Below the pieces are notes generated by a model. The model had not been told where the DNA came from. It saw nothing but the letters and a program-made list of their open reading frames with translations, and made no database searches. Made by a program: the position numbers and the translations under genes. Shown one piece after another: positions 39,131 to 49,664 of a stretch of DNA of 64,000 bases; the stretch's first letter is position 1, and every line of letters begins with the position of its first letter. This stretch comes from Phycisphaerae bacterium (GTDB lineage: Bacteria; Planctomycetota; Phycisphaerae; UBA1845; Fen-1342), in contig JAJVHV010000004.1 in assembly GCA_022072445.1 (NCBI GenBank), forward strand, positions 62,001-126,000, given 5' to 3'.

Positions 39131-41422
39131 TCAACCCCCCACCGTCGGCGAGGCCGGTCCGGCCGCGCGGGCGCGGCGCGGCCCGCCGCGCAGCCCATGC
39201 CCGAGCCCGAACCACCAGGCCAGGGCCTGCTCGCACATCAACAGCGCGACGGCCGACAGCAGCAGCGTCGGCCACAGCTCGTGCCGCGATTTCTCCTCGC
39301 CAGTCAGGAACGATTCGGCCTGCGTCACATAGCGAAAGGGAATCGGCCCCAGTGCCTGTGTCAGCTCGCTTTCCGTGGCGACCGATAGGTCCGACTCCGC
39401 CGGTTCGGGATTGACCGCCAGCAGCCGCGTCTCGACCCGGCCCGAGCGGCGTTGCAGCTCGGCGCGATAGACGCCCAGTTGCGACGCCAGCGGCCCGCGA
39501 ATCTCCACCACGTCGCTCGGCCCGCTGGTCGCCACCGTCGCTGTCACGCTGACCGCCGGCTCGTCCGGATACAGCGGCGACTTGAACGTCACGTGCGGCT
39601 GCCACATCTCGGGCGAAACTTCCAGCGCCAGCGGCTCACCCGCGACGAACGGGCCACCCCGAATCTCGTCGCCCGCCAGGTATTGCACGACCTCGAGCAT
39701 CGTAACCACGTAGCTGCCGTCGACGCTGCGGGCCCAGTCGTTCCAGTCCAGGTCACACGTCGACGTCAGCAGCACGATCTTTCCACGCCCCAGCGGGCGC
39801 TCCAGAATCGCCGGCGTGCGCTCCGCATCGTCGTACACCGCCAACACCGCCACATCCGAACCGGGCGTCGGCGGATCGACCGCCAGATACCGCCGGAAGT
39901 GCACGTATTCGGTCAGCGATTCGTCGCCGGCCGGGAAGAGCGCCGTCAGCGGATGGGTTCCGGTGCGGCGGAGCCCGACGCCTTCCGGGCGCGTCGCGTC
40001 GACGAGGCGGCTGACCGGCCGCGGCAGGATTCCGCCCCCGTCGGCCCACAGCGCGCGGTTGAAATCGGTCACGTCGCTGACGCCGTCGCCCAGGAAGATG
40101 ACCAACCCGCGGCCGCCCAGCACCGCGCGCCGCAGCAGCTCTACCTGCACGTCGTTGAGTGCGCCGACGTTGCAGAGGAAGACGCAGTCGGCGGCGTTCA
40201 GGTCGGCCGATTCGATGTCGGCCGGCTCGATCGTCTCCACGCGCAGGCCCGACGCGAACGGCCCCGGCGGGGCCAGCGCGCTGCGCAGCGTGAACACCTC
40301 GTCGTCATAGGGATCGATGCTCGGCTGGCCGTTGACCAGCAGGACGTGCAACGCATCGCCCACGCTGACGCCGATGCGACGTGCGTCGTCCTCCGGGTAG
40401 CGGTCGGCTCCGGCGATGCCGATTCGCACGTCGAAGTCGCTCGCGTCGGGAAACGCGAGCTCGACCGAAACGTTGCGCGTCGCGCCGGGAGCGATCGACG
40501 GAACCGGATCGACCGGCACCGGCGCGCCATCGATCTCGACGATGAGCTGCACGTCATCGGCCGGGCGCGGCGCGTGATTCGTCAGCCCGATCGTCGCCAG
40601 CGCCGGCACGCCCGCGACCGCCCGCTTGCGCTCCAGACGGGCCTCGCTCACCGCCAGATTTTCGCGCTCCCCGCTCCCGACGCCAATCAGCATGACGCGC
40701 AGCGCGTCGGCCGCCGCCAGCGCGTCGAGCGCCGCGAACACCGAGCGCGACTCGGCCGTGTTGCGCAGCCAGTCGCTGCGCTGAAAATCCGACAGTACGT
40801 AAACATCCGCCTGCGCCGCGCCCGCCGCGAGGAACTGCGCGATCGCACCCAGGGTGCGCTGCGGCCGCGCCGCCGCGTGCGAGCACTCCAGCCCGGCGAT
40901 CTGCCGCGCCAGCAGCCGCTCGTCGTCATCGCCCAAGCGCTTGTCGGCGACTAACGGCGATTCCGGCCGCGAGGTCAGATAGACGCTGACGCGGCTGTCG
41001 GGCGCCTCCTGCCGCAGCCACGACAGCAGCCGCGTCGCCGCCGCCTTGATCTCGCCGAACTGCACGTCGACGCCGGCGCGGTATCTCAGGCTGGCCGAAT
41101 CGTCGATCAGCACGACGCGCTGCACGGCGCCGCGCACGCCCAGTAATGCCGCCACCAGCCCGTGCTGCACGAACGGCCGGGCGATCATGAGCGCGATCAG
41201 CAGCATCGCCAGGCAACGCAGCGTCACCAGCAGCAACTGCTCCAGTTGCACGCGACGCCGATTCCGCCGCTCCGCCTCCAGCAGAAACTGCATCGCGCCC
41301 CAGCTCACCCGCCGGTAGCGCCGCCGGCTCAGCAGGTGAATGATGATCGGCGTCACGGCGACCGCCATCCCGCCCAAAAGGGCCGGATGCAGCACACCCA
41401 GCGCCAGCACGGCCGTGCTCAT
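39131..41422 (-). CDS. BatA-like aerotolerance-type membrane protein with VWA-like domain
   Basis: This 763-residue protein opens with the BatA N-terminal region (LHPALLGGMAVAVTPIIIHLLSRRRYRRVSWGAMQFL). A second helix (LLLVTLRCLAMLLIALMIARPF) precedes a VWA-like domain with DDSAS at the metal site. A strand-rich segment and an amidotransferase-like domain (LLVNGQPSIDPYDDEVF, GLVIFLGDGVSDV) follow. A last membrane helix near the C-terminus reads LLLSAVALLMCEQALAWWFG. The start overlaps the DUF58 stop by 4 nt. It is the partner of the other VWA protein downstream. Confidence 0.85.
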   Translation of the reverse strand: MSTAVLALGVLHPALLGGMAVAVTPIIIHLLSRRRYRRVSWGAMQFLLEAERRNRRRVQLEQLLLVTLRCLAMLLIALMIARPFVQHGLVAALLGVRGAVQRVVLIDDSASLRYRAGVDVQFGEIKAAATRLLSWLRQEAPDSRVSVYLTSRPESPLVADKRLGDDDERLLARQIAGLECSHAAARPQRTLGAIAQFLAAGAAQADVYVLSDFQRSDWLRNTAESRSVFAALDALAAADALRVMLIGVGSGERENLAVSEARLERKRAVAGVPALATIGLTNHAPRPADDVQLIVEIDGAPVPVDPVPSIAPGATRNVSVELAFPDASDFDVRIGIAGADRYPEDDARRIGVSVGDALHVLLVNGQPSIDPYDDEVFTLRSALAPPGPFASGLRVETIEPADIESADLNAADCVFLCNVGALNDVQVELLRRAVLGGRGLVIFLGDGVSDVTDFNRALWADGGGILPRPVSRLVDATRPEGVGLRRTGTHPLTALFPAGDESLTEYVHFRRYLAVDPPTPGSDVAVLAVYDDAERTPAILERPLGRGKIVLLTSTCDLDWNDWARSVDGSYVVTMLEVVQYLAGDEIRGGPFVAGEPLALEVSPEMWQPHVTFKSPLYPDEPAVSVTATVATSGPSDVVEIRGPLASQLGVYRAELQRRSGRVETRLLAVNPEPAESDLSVATESELTQALGPIPFRYVTQAESFLTGEEKSRHELWPTLLLSAVALLMCEQALAWWFGLGHGLRGGPRRARAAGPASPTVGG

Positions 41423-42330
41423 CGCCGCGTCCCTTGCAGGCCGGCGTCGGCCCGCCGCGCCAGATATCCCGACAGCGCGTACTCGACCGGATCGCGTGTG
41501 TTGATCGCCACGTATTCCACGCCATGATCCAGACAGGCCGCCCGCACCCGCGCCGCGAAGCGCCGCACCGCTTCCAGATAAGCGCTCCGCAGCGACTGCG
41601 GATCGGCCAGCAGCTCGGCCTGATCCTCCAACCCCTCGAAAAACACGTTGTCGACGAACGGAAACTCCCACTCGTCGTCATGCATGACGTGCATGACGAT
41701 CAGCTCGTGCCGCGCCGCCTGAATGTGCTCGATTCCCAGAATCACGTCGTCGATGTCGGTCAGCAGGTCGGAAATCAGAATCGCCATCGAGCGCCGCCGC
41801 AGCTCTTCGGCGAGCTGATGAAACAGCCGCCGCACGTCGGTGCGGCTGTCCGGCCGGCTGTCGTTCAGCACGCTCAGGACGTTGTTGAGCTGCGGCCGCC
41901 CACTGGTCGCGGCGAGCCGCTGGCGCACCTCGTGGTCGAAGGTCAGCAGGCCGACCGCGTCCTGCTGGTGGATCAGCAGGTAGGCCAGGCTGGCCGCCAG
42001 CGTGCAGGCATAGTCGAACTTATTCTGCCCGCCCGCGCCGTAGTCCATCGAGCGGCTGACGTCCAGCAGGATGTTGCAGCGCAGGTTCGTCTCTTCCTCA
42101 TATTGCTTGACGTACAGGCGGTCCTTGCGGCCGAACAGCCGCCAGTCGATGTGCCGCAAATCGTCGCCCGCGGTGTATTCGCGATGCTCGGCGAATTCCA
42201 CGCTGAAGCCGTGATAGGCGCTGCGATGCCGTCCCGAAATGTTGCCCGCGACGATCGATCGCGCCCGCAGCTCCAGCCCGCGCAGCCGCGCGATCACCTC
42301 AGGCCTTAAGTACTTCTTCGACGCCCGCAT
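41419..42330 (-). CDS. DUF58 protein
   Basis: The 303-residue cytoplasmic protein has the DUF58 core ([36 protein letters not shown]) followed by a VWA-like half with DVSRS. DUF58 proteins almost always sit beside MoxR and BatA-like genes, as here. The start is the ATG at 42330, inside the end of moxR (32 nt overlap), and the stop overlaps the BatA-like start. The frame extends to 42375 without support. Role: probable partner of the MoxR ATPase. Confidence 0.9.
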   Translation of the reverse strand: MRASKKYLRPEVIARLRGLELRARSIVAGNISGRHRSAYHGFSVEFAEHREYTAGDDLRHIDWRLFGRKDRLYVKQYEEETNLRCNILLDVSRSMDYGAGGQNKFDYACTLAASLAYLLIHQQDAVGLLTFDHEVRQRLAATSGRPQLNNVLSVLNDSRPDSRTDVRRLFHQLAEELRRRSMAILISDLLTDIDDVILGIEHIQAARHELIVMHVMHDDEWEFPFVDNVFFEGLEDQAELLADPQSLRSAYLEAVRRFAARVRAACLDHGVEYVAINTRDPVEYALSGYLARRADAGLQGTRR

Positions 42331-43369
42331 GCCGCAGCCCGTCCGTTTCACGCGCCGGATGCAGCGCGAGCACATGGTCGATGATCGTGTCGGTCGTCTG
42401 CCCTTCCGCCTCCGCCGCGTAATTCGTCAAGATCCGATGCCGCAGCACCGGATGCGCCAGCGCCCGCACGTCGTCGTGCGACACGTGCTTGCGCCCGTGG
42501 ATCACCGCCCGCGCCTTGGCCCCCATCAGCATGAACTGCACCGCCCGCGGCCCCGCACCGAACGTCACCGTCCGATTCACAATCTCCGAAGCGTCCGCGC
42601 CCGGCCGCGTCGCCCGCGCCAGTTGAATCGCGTGATGAACCACGCTCGGCGCCGCCGGAACACGCCGCACGACCGCCTGAAGTCCCAGAATCTCCGCCCG
42701 CTCCAGCACGCGCGACAGCGGCGGCGCGTCGGCGCTGGTCGTACGGACCGCGATCTCATACTCGTCGTCATACGACGGATAGTCCACGAACACCTTCAGC
42801 ATGAAGCGATCCTGCTGCGCCTCGGGTAGCGGATACGTCCCTTCCTGCTCGATGGGGTTCTGCGTCGCCAGCACGAAGAACGGCGGCTCCACCGCGTGGC
42901 TCACGCCGCCGATCGTCACCTGTTGCTCCTGCATCGCCTCGAGCAGCGCCGCCTGCGTCTTGGGCGGCGTGCGGTTCACCTCGTCGGCCAGCAGCACGTT
43001 GCTGAAAATCGGCCCCTTGAGAAAGCGGAACGAGCGGTGACCGGTCGAGCGATCCTCCTGGATCACCTCCGTGCCCGTGATGTCCGACGGCATCAGGTCG
43101 GGCGTGAACTGAATGCGCCGGAAATTCAGCCCCAGGCAGCGCGCCAGGCTGCTGATCATCAGCGTCTTGGCCAGCCCCGGCACGCCTTCCAGGATCACGT
43201 GCCCACGCGCAAACAGCGCAATCAGCATCTCGTCGAGCACGCGCTGCTGCCCGACGATGACTTTGCTCAGCTCGCCGCGAATCACCTCATACGTCTCGCG
43301 CAGCCGCCGGATCGCGGCCACGTCGTCGGCAAAGCCCTCCGGGCCGCCGCTTGCAGGGGTTTCGCTCAT
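42299..43369 (-). CDS. MoxR-family AAA+ ATPase (second copy, BatA cluster)
   Basis: This 356-residue AAA+ ATPase has Walker A GVPGLAKT and a Walker B region [24 protein letters not shown]. Sensor 1 is [25 protein letters not shown]. It differs from the first copy in having Ala in Walker A. It is followed by DUF58, BatA-like and VWA genes, the classical MoxR-Bat arrangement, so it probably remodels or loads those VWA proteins. The start is the ATG at 43369, 34 nt after the toroid-gene stop. Confidence 0.92.
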   Translation of the reverse strand: MSETPASGGPEGFADDVAAIRRLRETYEVIRGELSKVIVGQQRVLDEMLIALFARGHVILEGVPGLAKTLMISSLARCLGLNFRRIQFTPDLMPSDITGTEVIQEDRSTGHRSFRFLKGPIFSNVLLADEVNRTPPKTQAALLEAMQEQQVTIGGVSHAVEPPFFVLATQNPIEQEGTYPLPEAQQDRFMLKVFVDYPSYDDEYEIAVRTTSADAPPLSRVLERAEILGLQAVVRRVPAAPSVVHHAIQLARATRPGADASEIVNRTVTFGAGPRAVQFMLMGAKARAVIHGRKHVSHDDVRALAHPVLRHRILTNYAAEAEGQTTDTIIDHVLALHPARETDGLRHAGVEEVLKA

Positions 43370-43403
43370 CGGTCTTGCTCCGTGCCTTGGGGGGTCCGCG
43401 CCT

Positions 43404-44516
43404 CTAGCGTTGCATGATCGGCAGGTTCCGATACGGCAACTGAAGAATGATCAGGGCCACGGCCGTGCCGTACGTGGGGCCCACCTGGTCCCCGTCCCAC
43501 GATCCGTCGTCCTCCTGGCGGTTCACGAGTGTATCCGCAATCGACTTGTAATAGGGCAGCCATTTCGCGTCGCCCGCCAGGTACATCGCCTGCGCCATGT
43601 ACAGGTGCGCGTAAAAATAATGCCCGAAGTAGCGGACGTTGTTCTGCACGTTGGGCGCCAGCGTCCGCTCGACGAAACCCAGCGCCTTCTTGCAGAGCGG
43701 ATTATCATGCTCGCCGGCGTTCATCCAGCACACCACCGCCGCCGCCGCCAGCGCCGGGCGGCTCGGCCCCGAGTCGCTCACCTGGTAGCGAATGCCCCCG
43801 TCCGGATTGGCCGAGTTCTCCAGATACTTCATCGCGTCCGTGATGATCTTCTTCGGCACCGCGATGCCCGCGTTTCGCGCCGCACGCAGCGCCTGAACCT
43901 GCGTCACCGTCACCGAGCCTTCGTCGCCGCCCGAGTTCGGCGTGTACAGCCAGCCTCCGGCGGCGCTCTGGCTGGCGCCAGTCAGCGCTACGCCGCGCTG
44001 CAGCGCCAGGCGGATCTCGGCCAAGCGGCGCGGGTCTTCCTCCATGCCGAAGCACTCGGCCAGGAAGAGCAGCGCGAAGCCGTGCCCGTGCATGCAGTGC
44101 CCTTCCTCCTCGAGCTGCGCGATCAACCCATCGCGCCGCGCGCTCTTCAGGATGAACGTCAACGCCGCACTGACGTTCTTGGCGTACGGACCCTGCGTCG
44201 GCGTGCTGCCGCTGCTCAGCAGCGCCAGCCCCGACAGCGCCGTCATCGCCACCGGATACGTCCCCACCCCGCCCCGGCTCCGCCAGCTCCCGTCGCGATT
44301 CTGCTGCGCCGCGAGATACTCCAACCCGCGCCGAATCGATCGCTCAACCTCCAGCGTCACCTCGCGCGGCCGCGCCGGCAGCGCCGCGCCGCCCTCGTCC
44401 CGCGCCGGAGCCGTCGCCGTTTCCTGCCGCGCCGCTCCCGGAGCCGAACCGGCCCAGACCAGCGCCGCCGCCAAAGCCACTCGCATCCACGCTCCACGTC
44501 GTCCGCCAGGCCTCAT
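43404..44516 (-). CDS. Exported alpha/alpha-toroid (prenyltransferase/squalene-cyclase repeat) protein
   Basis: The 370-residue protein has a signal peptide ([19 protein letters not shown]) and repeated helix-pair units of the terpene-cyclase/prenyltransferase toroid. Examples are [50 protein letters not shown] and [12 protein letters not shown]. No DxDD or DxxD catalytic cluster is evident, so it is likely a binding protein of this fold, not a cyclase. Such proteins are very common in planctomycetes. The start ATG at 44516 lies 2 nt after the PQQ-protein stop. Confidence 0.85.
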   Translation of the reverse strand: MRPGGRRGAWMRVALAAALVWAGSAPGAARQETATAPARDEGGAALPARPREVTLEVERSIRRGLEYLAAQQNRDGSWRSRGGVGTYPVAMTALSGLALLSSGSTPTQGPYAKNVSAALTFILKSARRDGLIAQLEEEGHCMHGHGFALLFLAECFGMEEDPRRLAEIRLALQRGVALTGASQSAAGGWLYTPNSGGDEGSVTVTQVQALRAARNAGIAVPKKIITDAMKYLENSANPDGGIRYQVSDSGPSRPALAAAAVVCWMNAGEHDNPLCKKALGFVERTLAPNVQNNVRYFGHYFYAHLYMAQAMYLAGDAKWLPYYKSIADTLVNRQEDDGSWDGDQVGPTYGTAVALIILQLPYRNLPIMQR

Positions 44517-44518
44517 GC

Positions 44519-47500
44519 TCAGGGCTCCGTCCGGTAGCGCGACCGGCCAAACGCGGCGATCTTGCCATCCACCGACACCACCACGCGCGTCGGCGAGGCC
44601 AGCAGCACCGCGGCCGACACGTCCGGCGATCGTTGAAACGCCTCGCCGATCGACTCGGGCGCCAGCAGCTCGCCCGTGTCGCGCGCCACACATTGAATCG
44701 CGAGCCGGCGCCGCGCGTCGACGTCTTCGCCGCCGATCACGCCGCCCGCCAGCAGCAGCGGAATCAGCGACGGATGCGCCGCGAGTTGCGACTCGTTGAT
44801 GGCCGCGGCGCTCGGCGCCGAACGAAGCCACGCGCGCTGTCCGCTGGCCGTGTCGAACGCCGCCAGGTGCACCGTCTGGCGCCGCTCTTCCCCTTCGCCA
44901 TCGACCATCACACTGCCGACGAGCAGCCGTTGCCCCTCGAGCCACAACGCCGTCGGCTGGCCCAGCCCGCGCAGCTCGAACGCGCCGCGCGCCCGCCCGT
45001 CGCGCACGTCCTGAAGCGTCCAGGCGGTCGTCGACGCCGTCCGCACCGCCAGCACGCTCGATCCCCCCGCCGGCAGCACTTCCTCCACCGACCCATCCAG
45101 CTCGATCCGCCAGCGCGGCTCGAGCGTCTGCTCATCCAGGGCCATCAGCACCCGCCCCAGCGCCACCACGAGCGTCCCGTCGACCACCCAGGCGCCGCTC
45201 GGCGTCGCCAGCGTGTCCGGCAGACTCCGCACCACGTCTCCCGCCTCGGCCGAGACAAACAGCAGCCGGTGATCCCGCCCCACCACCACCAACTGGTCGC
45301 CCACGCCCATGATCCGCGCGATCTCGATCCCCGCCAGATCACGCCGCCAGCGCAGCCGCCCGTCGGTCCGATCCAGCGCCAGCAGCCGGTCGACGCGCGG
45401 CGCGAAAAACACGCCCATCGGCGTCAGCACGGCACGCGCCGCGAAGTCACCCTCGACGTCGAACGCCTCGGCGAACTCGTGCTCCCACAACCGGCTGCCC
45501 GCGCGACGCTCCGGCCCCAGCCCCACGCACACCAGCCCGCCTCGCACCGGCGTCACGGCCAGCCAGCCGTCGATCAGCGCCGGCCACGTCGCCGGCGTCG
45601 CACCATTCCGATTGCGCTGCGTCGCCCAGAACAGCTCGGCGGTTTCCTCCTCCGCGGCGCGCACGGTTCCTTCACGACCGGCCGAGTCGTGCGTCTTCCG
45701 CAGGATCGCGCCGCTGTTCAGCCGTCGAAGTTGCAGCTCGTGCTCGGTCGAATTCCGGATCAGAACGCAGCGTCCCACCACGCCCGTCCCACGCCGCGCA
45801 TCCACCACCAGCCGGCACTCCGCCTCCGGCGAGAGCCGCCAGCTCCGCGTGAATCCCGCGGCGAAGGGCGGCGCGGCGCGCTCGTCGTTGTGCAGCTTGG
45901 TCAACGCCGCGTCCAGCAGCGCGATGCGATCGGCCTCGCTCTCCCCCTCGCGCGTCGCCGGCGCACTGCTGGCCGGCCCGCCGCCGAACTGGGTCGCCCA
46001 GGCCTCGCGATCGGCCTGCGTCTCCTCGGTCATGCCCAGCGCCACGTGCGTCTCCCAGCGCGCCAGCAGCAGCCGCCGCCGCACTGCTTCGGGAAGCGCG
46101 TCGTCCTCCGCGCCGGTGAGATAGTCGACCGTCAGCTCGGGCCGCGCCGCGAGCAGCGTCAGCGCCTGCCGCGCCGCCAGCCGATGCTCCGGCACGCGCA
46201 CGACCTGCAAGGCTTCGTGCAGCCGCGCCAACGCCGCATCCGCATCGCCGCGCAGCCGTTCGTCGTCGCACAGCTCCAGCGCGTGCGGCAGCAGCGCGTC
46301 GAGCGCCCCGACGCCGCCCGCCTCGCAGATCAGCTCCGCCTCCCACGTCCGCTGCCCGGGCTCGTCGAGTCGGGCGAGCAGCGCGCGCAGCCGCTGCCGC
46401 GCGTGGAGCCCCAGCCGCCGCGAAAGCCCGTGCTCCTCGATCTGCCCCGACGATGGGTCAAACAGCATCTGCCGATAGTGCGCCGCCGCTTCCTCCCAGC
46501 GCCCCGCGTCCTCGAGCGCCTGGCCGAGCAGAACGCTCAGCCGGCCCGTCGCCGCCGGCGAACGCGACAGTCCCTGGGCGCGCCGCAGCCAGGCCAGCCG
46601 CTGCGGACCGTCGCTGCCGCTCGAAAGCGTCACGAACAGGTGCGACAGCAGCGCGTCGCGCTCCTGTGCGTACGCGTCACGCGCGCCGCTCGACGCCTCG
46701 ATCCGCGCCAGAGCCGCTTCGAATCGGCCCGACACGATCTCCAGCCACGCCAGCGCCAACTGGGCGCGCGCGTCTTCGGGCGCCGCCGCCAGCATCGACT
46801 CGCACTTCTCGCTCAGCCGCTCGACGTCCGGGTACTTCGTCACCCGGTTCGGCGACACGCAATACAGCGAATCGCCCGAACTGATCACGTTCCCCACCTG
46901 CGAGGCGTGCGGCCCCTCGTCGCGCTCCGCCATCAGCTTGCCGGTCCGCGCGTCGACCACCAGCAGACCCGTCCGGACCGGAACGTACACACGGTCGTCG
47001 CGCACCAGCGGACGCCCGGTGATCTCCATCGGAATCGTGCGCCACCGCACCGTCTTCCCGTCCCGCAGATCGACGCACGACACGTTGTAGCCGCTCAGCA
47101 CGACGCCGAACGGCGTCGCGCCAACCGGCTGCGCATAGTCGGTCAGCGGCGCGCTCCAACGCAGCACCCCCGTGAAGCAGTCCAGCGCCAGCAGCTCGCG
47201 GCCATCGATCGGCGCCGCCAGGAGCATCCCCCCATACACAATCGGCCGCGCCGGCTGCGGGTCGGCGTACGTCATCGACTCGATCGGCATGACCTGGTTG
47301 CGCCGCGCCAGATACGCCCCCAGCGTGCTCGGGTACGTCGCCGCCCACTTCCAGTCCCAGTATGTCTTGCTCAGGCACGCGATCACCCCGTTGCCCGTGC
47401 ACACGTAAATGCTCGTCTCGTCCTGCGCCAGCAGGCAGCGCCCGCCGCCCACGGTGAAGAACGTCGGTGGGCCGACGATCGGTATCTCACGCACCAGCCG

Positions 47501-48916
47501 CCCGTCGCGCGGATCGATCACGCAGACCAGCAGGTCGGCGCGGCGCTGCGCCGCGACCGCGATGTGCTCGCCCACCGGCACGGGCACGTCCTGAAACGCG
47601 ACGCCGAACAGCCGGTCCGCCGGATCATCCCCGAGCTTCCACAGCAGCCGCCCGCTGTTCAGATCGCGCGCCACCAGCACGTTCGAGTAAACCGCGTCGG
47701 CCGGCTCGAAGATGAATCGCCCCGGAAACTGCGTGCTCGCGTCGTCATGCCGCAGCAGCGTGAGATTCTCGATCGTGTAAAGCTGATCGAACGCCGTCGA
47801 CACCGCGTGCCGCAGAAAATGCCACAGCAGATTCCGCGCGTCGTTCGAGCCGTCGAACCCGCCCGCTTCGCTCTCGCCGCCCTCCCCGCGGCCGAACTGC
47901 GACACGCCCCGCGCCTCGACCGAATCGGCCGGAACCAGCTCGCTGGTCGCCCAACGCGGAAAGAGCGTCAACGCGTCAATCGCGTGCAGCCGCCCGCGCG
48001 CCCGCACCACCAGCGTCTCGCCGGTCAGCAGCGGCTGAACCAGCGGCAGCCGGCGGTGCTTCTCGATCAGCCCACACAGCGAGCGGTCGTCCTCGAAATA
48101 CTCGCTCTCCGCCTCCCCGCGCAGCGGCCGCTCCCACACGCCCTGCATCGAAAGCAGCGGGTTGATCCGCATCGCGCCCGCGTCGCCCGCGCTGGCATGC
48201 CGCCGCCCTTCGAACCACGCCCGCAGCGCCGCCGCCCGCTGCGCCTCGCGGCCCCCCGCCGCCCGACCGTCCGACTCCAGCCGCGCCAGCTCCTCATCCG
48301 CTGACGACCACGCCCCGAGCCCGGTCAGCGCCACCACCAGTTGCGCCCGCCGCTCGCTTCCCAGCGGCTCGCTTCTCAGCGACTGCGCGTCCGCAATCGT
48401 CTCGATGGCCGGCGCGCACTGCCCGGCTTCCAGCAGCCGCGTCACTAGCTCGCGAACGATCTCCGGCGAACGCGTGCACACCGGGTACGCCCGCAGCAGC
48501 TCGCCCAGCGCTGCGGTATCCGACGCATCCAGCGCGTCCTTCAGCCGCGCCTCGGCCTCGCCGTCGTAGAGCTGCCGGTAGTAGGCCAGCCCGTCCGCCG
48601 GCAATCCCGCCAGCAGACGCCGGCCCTGTCGCCACGCCGGGTAGAACGCTTTGCTGCCCGGATCGGCAACGAGCGCGGCGTCGAGCTGCGCGATCCGCTG
48701 GATCAACTGAATACTCAGCCGATAATCCCCGCGCTCGGCCGCTTCGCGGGCCTGACTCGACAGCAGCATTGCCTCGTTGCTCTCTGGCAACGCCGCCGTC
48801 GCCGACTGGGTAAAGTACGGCTGCGCCCCGCTTCGCGTGGCACACGCCGCCAGCGCCATGAGGGTCAGCGCCGCGCGGCCGGCGATTCGCCCGTGATGAA
48901 CTCGGACCTTCGGCAC
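44519..48916 (-). CDS. Giant exported TPR and PQQ-like beta-propeller protein
   Basis: This 1465-residue protein starts at a GTG with GAGG about 10 nt upstream. A signal sequence and an N-terminal helical-repeat region are visible (REAAERGDYRLSIQLIQRIAQ). A PQQ-like propeller follows around residues 290-700, for example ALDCFTGVLRWSAPL and VVDARTGKLMAERD. A second helical-repeat block lies around 700-1000. A second propeller at the C-terminus includes LALDRTDGRLRWRRDLAG, FVSAEAGDVVRSLPD and AFDTASGQRAWLRSA. The propeller blades resemble BamB-type repeats without clear PQQ ligands. It is the first gene of the large operon and probably a scaffold in the envelope. Confidence 0.85.
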   Translation of the reverse strand: MPKVRVHHGRIAGRAALTLMALAACATRSGAQPYFTQSATAALPESNEAMLLSSQAREAAERGDYRLSIQLIQRIAQLDAALVADPGSKAFYPAWRQGRRLLAGLPADGLAYYRQLYDGEAEARLKDALDASDTAALGELLRAYPVCTRSPEIVRELVTRLLEAGQCAPAIETIADAQSLRSEPLGSERRAQLVVALTGLGAWSSADEELARLESDGRAAGGREAQRAAALRAWFEGRRHASAGDAGAMRINPLLSMQGVWERPLRGEAESEYFEDDRSLCGLIEKHRRLPLVQPLLTGETLVVRARGRLHAIDALTLFPRWATSELVPADSVEARGVSQFGRGEGGESEAGGFDGSNDARNLLWHFLRHAVSTAFDQLYTIENLTLLRHDDASTQFPGRFIFEPADAVYSNVLVARDLNSGRLLWKLGDDPADRLFGVAFQDVPVPVGEHIAVAAQRRADLLVCVIDPRDGRLVREIPIVGPPTFFTVGGGRCLLAQDETSIYVCTGNGVIACLSKTYWDWKWAATYPSTLGAYLARRNQVMPIESMTYADPQPARPIVYGGMLLAAPIDGRELLALDCFTGVLRWSAPLTDYAQPVGATPFGVVLSGYNVSCVDLRDGKTVRWRTIPMEITGRPLVRDDRVYVPVRTGLLVVDARTGKLMAERDEGPHASQVGNVISSGDSLYCVSPNRVTKYPDVERLSEKCESMLAAAPEDARAQLALAWLEIVSGRFEAALARIEASSGARDAYAQERDALLSHLFVTLSSGSDGPQRLAWLRRAQGLSRSPAATGRLSVLLGQALEDAGRWEEAAAHYRQMLFDPSSGQIEEHGLSRRLGLHARQRLRALLARLDEPGQRTWEAELICEAGGVGALDALLPHALELCDDERLRGDADAALARLHEALQVVRVPEHRLAARQALTLLAARPELTVDYLTGAEDDALPEAVRRRLLLARWETHVALGMTEETQADREAWATQFGGGPASSAPATREGESEADRIALLDAALTKLHNDERAAPPFAAGFTRSWRLSPEAECRLVVDARRGTGVVGRCVLIRNSTEHELQLRRLNSGAILRKTHDSAGREGTVRAAEEETAELFWATQRNRNGATPATWPALIDGWLAVTPVRGGLVCVGLGPERRAGSRLWEHEFAEAFDVEGDFAARAVLTPMGVFFAPRVDRLLALDRTDGRLRWRRDLAGIEIARIMGVGDQLVVVGRDHRLLFVSAEAGDVVRSLPDTLATPSGAWVVDGTLVVALGRVLMALDEQTLEPRWRIELDGSVEEVLPAGGSSVLAVRTASTTAWTLQDVRDGRARGAFELRGLGQPTALWLEGQRLLVGSVMVDGEGEERRQTVHLAAFDTASGQRAWLRSAPSAAAINESQLAAHPSLIPLLLAGGVIGGEDVDARRRLAIQCVARDTGELLAPESIGEAFQRSPDVSAAVLLASPTRVVVSVDGKIAAFGRSRYRTEP

Positions 48917-49039
48917 CGATTCCGATCCTCTGCGCGGGCATCGTCGGCGACGCCCTGTGTGATACTACCATCGGACTGATGCCGCTGTCGCGAGGTTCCT
49001 GTGGCAGCGTTTTCGGAACTTCCGCCCGCGCCCGATTCC

Positions 49040-49073
49040 CGAAAAAGAAGATCGGCCGCGCGGGCGGCCGATC
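49040..49073 (-). terminator. Terminator after the small-peptide cluster
   Basis: A perfect 10 bp stem (GATCGGCCGC/GCGGCCGATC, 49050-49073) with a 4 nt loop is followed on the minus strand by TTCTTTTTC. It isolates the peptide cluster from the 21 kb operon downstream. A T-rich run on the plus side could also make it bidirectional. Confidence 0.8.
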
Positions 49074-49114
49074 GTTGATTTTTGCGCTCTCGACGGCTCG
49101 GAGTTATCGGCCCG

Positions 49115-49396
49115 TCAGGGCGTGTTGTCAATGCTGATGATCGGGTCCACAGTCGCGCTGCAGAACGGCGGGAACGTGCAGAACGGGTCGACGTCCGGAT
49201 CGACGCCCGGGCCGCGGTAGCCCGAGGTTAGAAACGTGTACGCGAGCGGATCGCAGTTCAGGATCGAGCCGCAGGGGTTCAGCCCGGCGACATAGCGGCC
49301 AATGTTGCCCGGCGAACAGGAGCTGAGCTGAAACATGACGCCGCCGGCGGTGATCGCAAAACTCCAGCGGAAGACGGCTTTCTGAAAGCGGGACAT
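49115..49396 (-). CDS. Small exported peptide 6 with lipobox-like cysteine and NPCGSILNCDP motif
   Basis: This 93-residue peptide has a basic N-terminus and a hydrophobic segment (SFAITAGGVMFQLSSC) with a Cys at residue 27. The tail of about 65 residues contains NPCGSILNCDP and two more cysteines. A similar C-x-x-[IV]-L-N-C-[DE] motif occurs in the neighbouring peptide 5 (CSVLNCE), so the two are homologous. GGAG lies 9 nt upstream of the ATG. The gene is 19 nt after the peptide 5 stop and is probably co-transcribed with it. A lipoprotein or disulfide-stabilised surface peptide is possible; the family is not recognised. Confidence 0.68.
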   Translation of the reverse strand: MSRFQKAVFRWSFAITAGGVMFQLSSCSPGNIGRYVAGLNPCGSILNCDPLAYTFLTSGYRGPGVDPDVDPFCTFPPFCSATVDPIISIDNTP

Positions 49397-49415
49397 AGGG
49401 TTGAGCTCCGCGGAC

Positions 49416-49619
49416 TTAGAGGCAGTCGACCAGCAGGACGACCGGGGTGCAGAAGTTGAAAAACGTGCTGCCCTCGCAGTTCAGCACCGAACAGAAATCG
49501 AAGGCCTGGAGTGCGAACTGGCCGGCGAAATTGCCGCAACCGGTCGGGACGATCTGACAGACGGTACCGGCAGCGAATGCGGCGAGCATTCCGAGCCACT
49601 TGGAGGTTCGACGCTTCAT
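49416..49619 (-). CDS. Small exported peptide 5 with lipobox-like cysteine
   Basis: This 67-residue peptide reads as basic (MKRRTSK), hydrophobic (WLGMLAAFAAGTVCQIV), PTGC at residue 28, then a hydrophobic Cys-containing tail with FCSVLNCEGS. The ATG at 49619 is chosen because GGAG lies 6 nt upstream, and an earlier in-frame Met has no such site. It has its own predicted promoter about 40 nt upstream, after a terminator, so peptides 5 and 6 form a separate transcript. Not recognised as a known family. Confidence 0.65.
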   Translation of the reverse strand: MKRRTSKWLGMLAAFAAGTVCQIVPTGCGNFAGQFALQAFDFCSVLNCEGSTFFNFCTPVVLLVDCL

Positions 49620-49664
49620 GGAGCGCTCCATCAAAATAAACCGTGACCGGTCGTGACGCGCGAA

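Noticed and set aside
44633-48304. Long plus-strand open frame opposite the PQQ/TPR gene
   Set aside because: Same mirror effect; the minus-strand gene has signal peptide, repeats and a ribosome-binding site.
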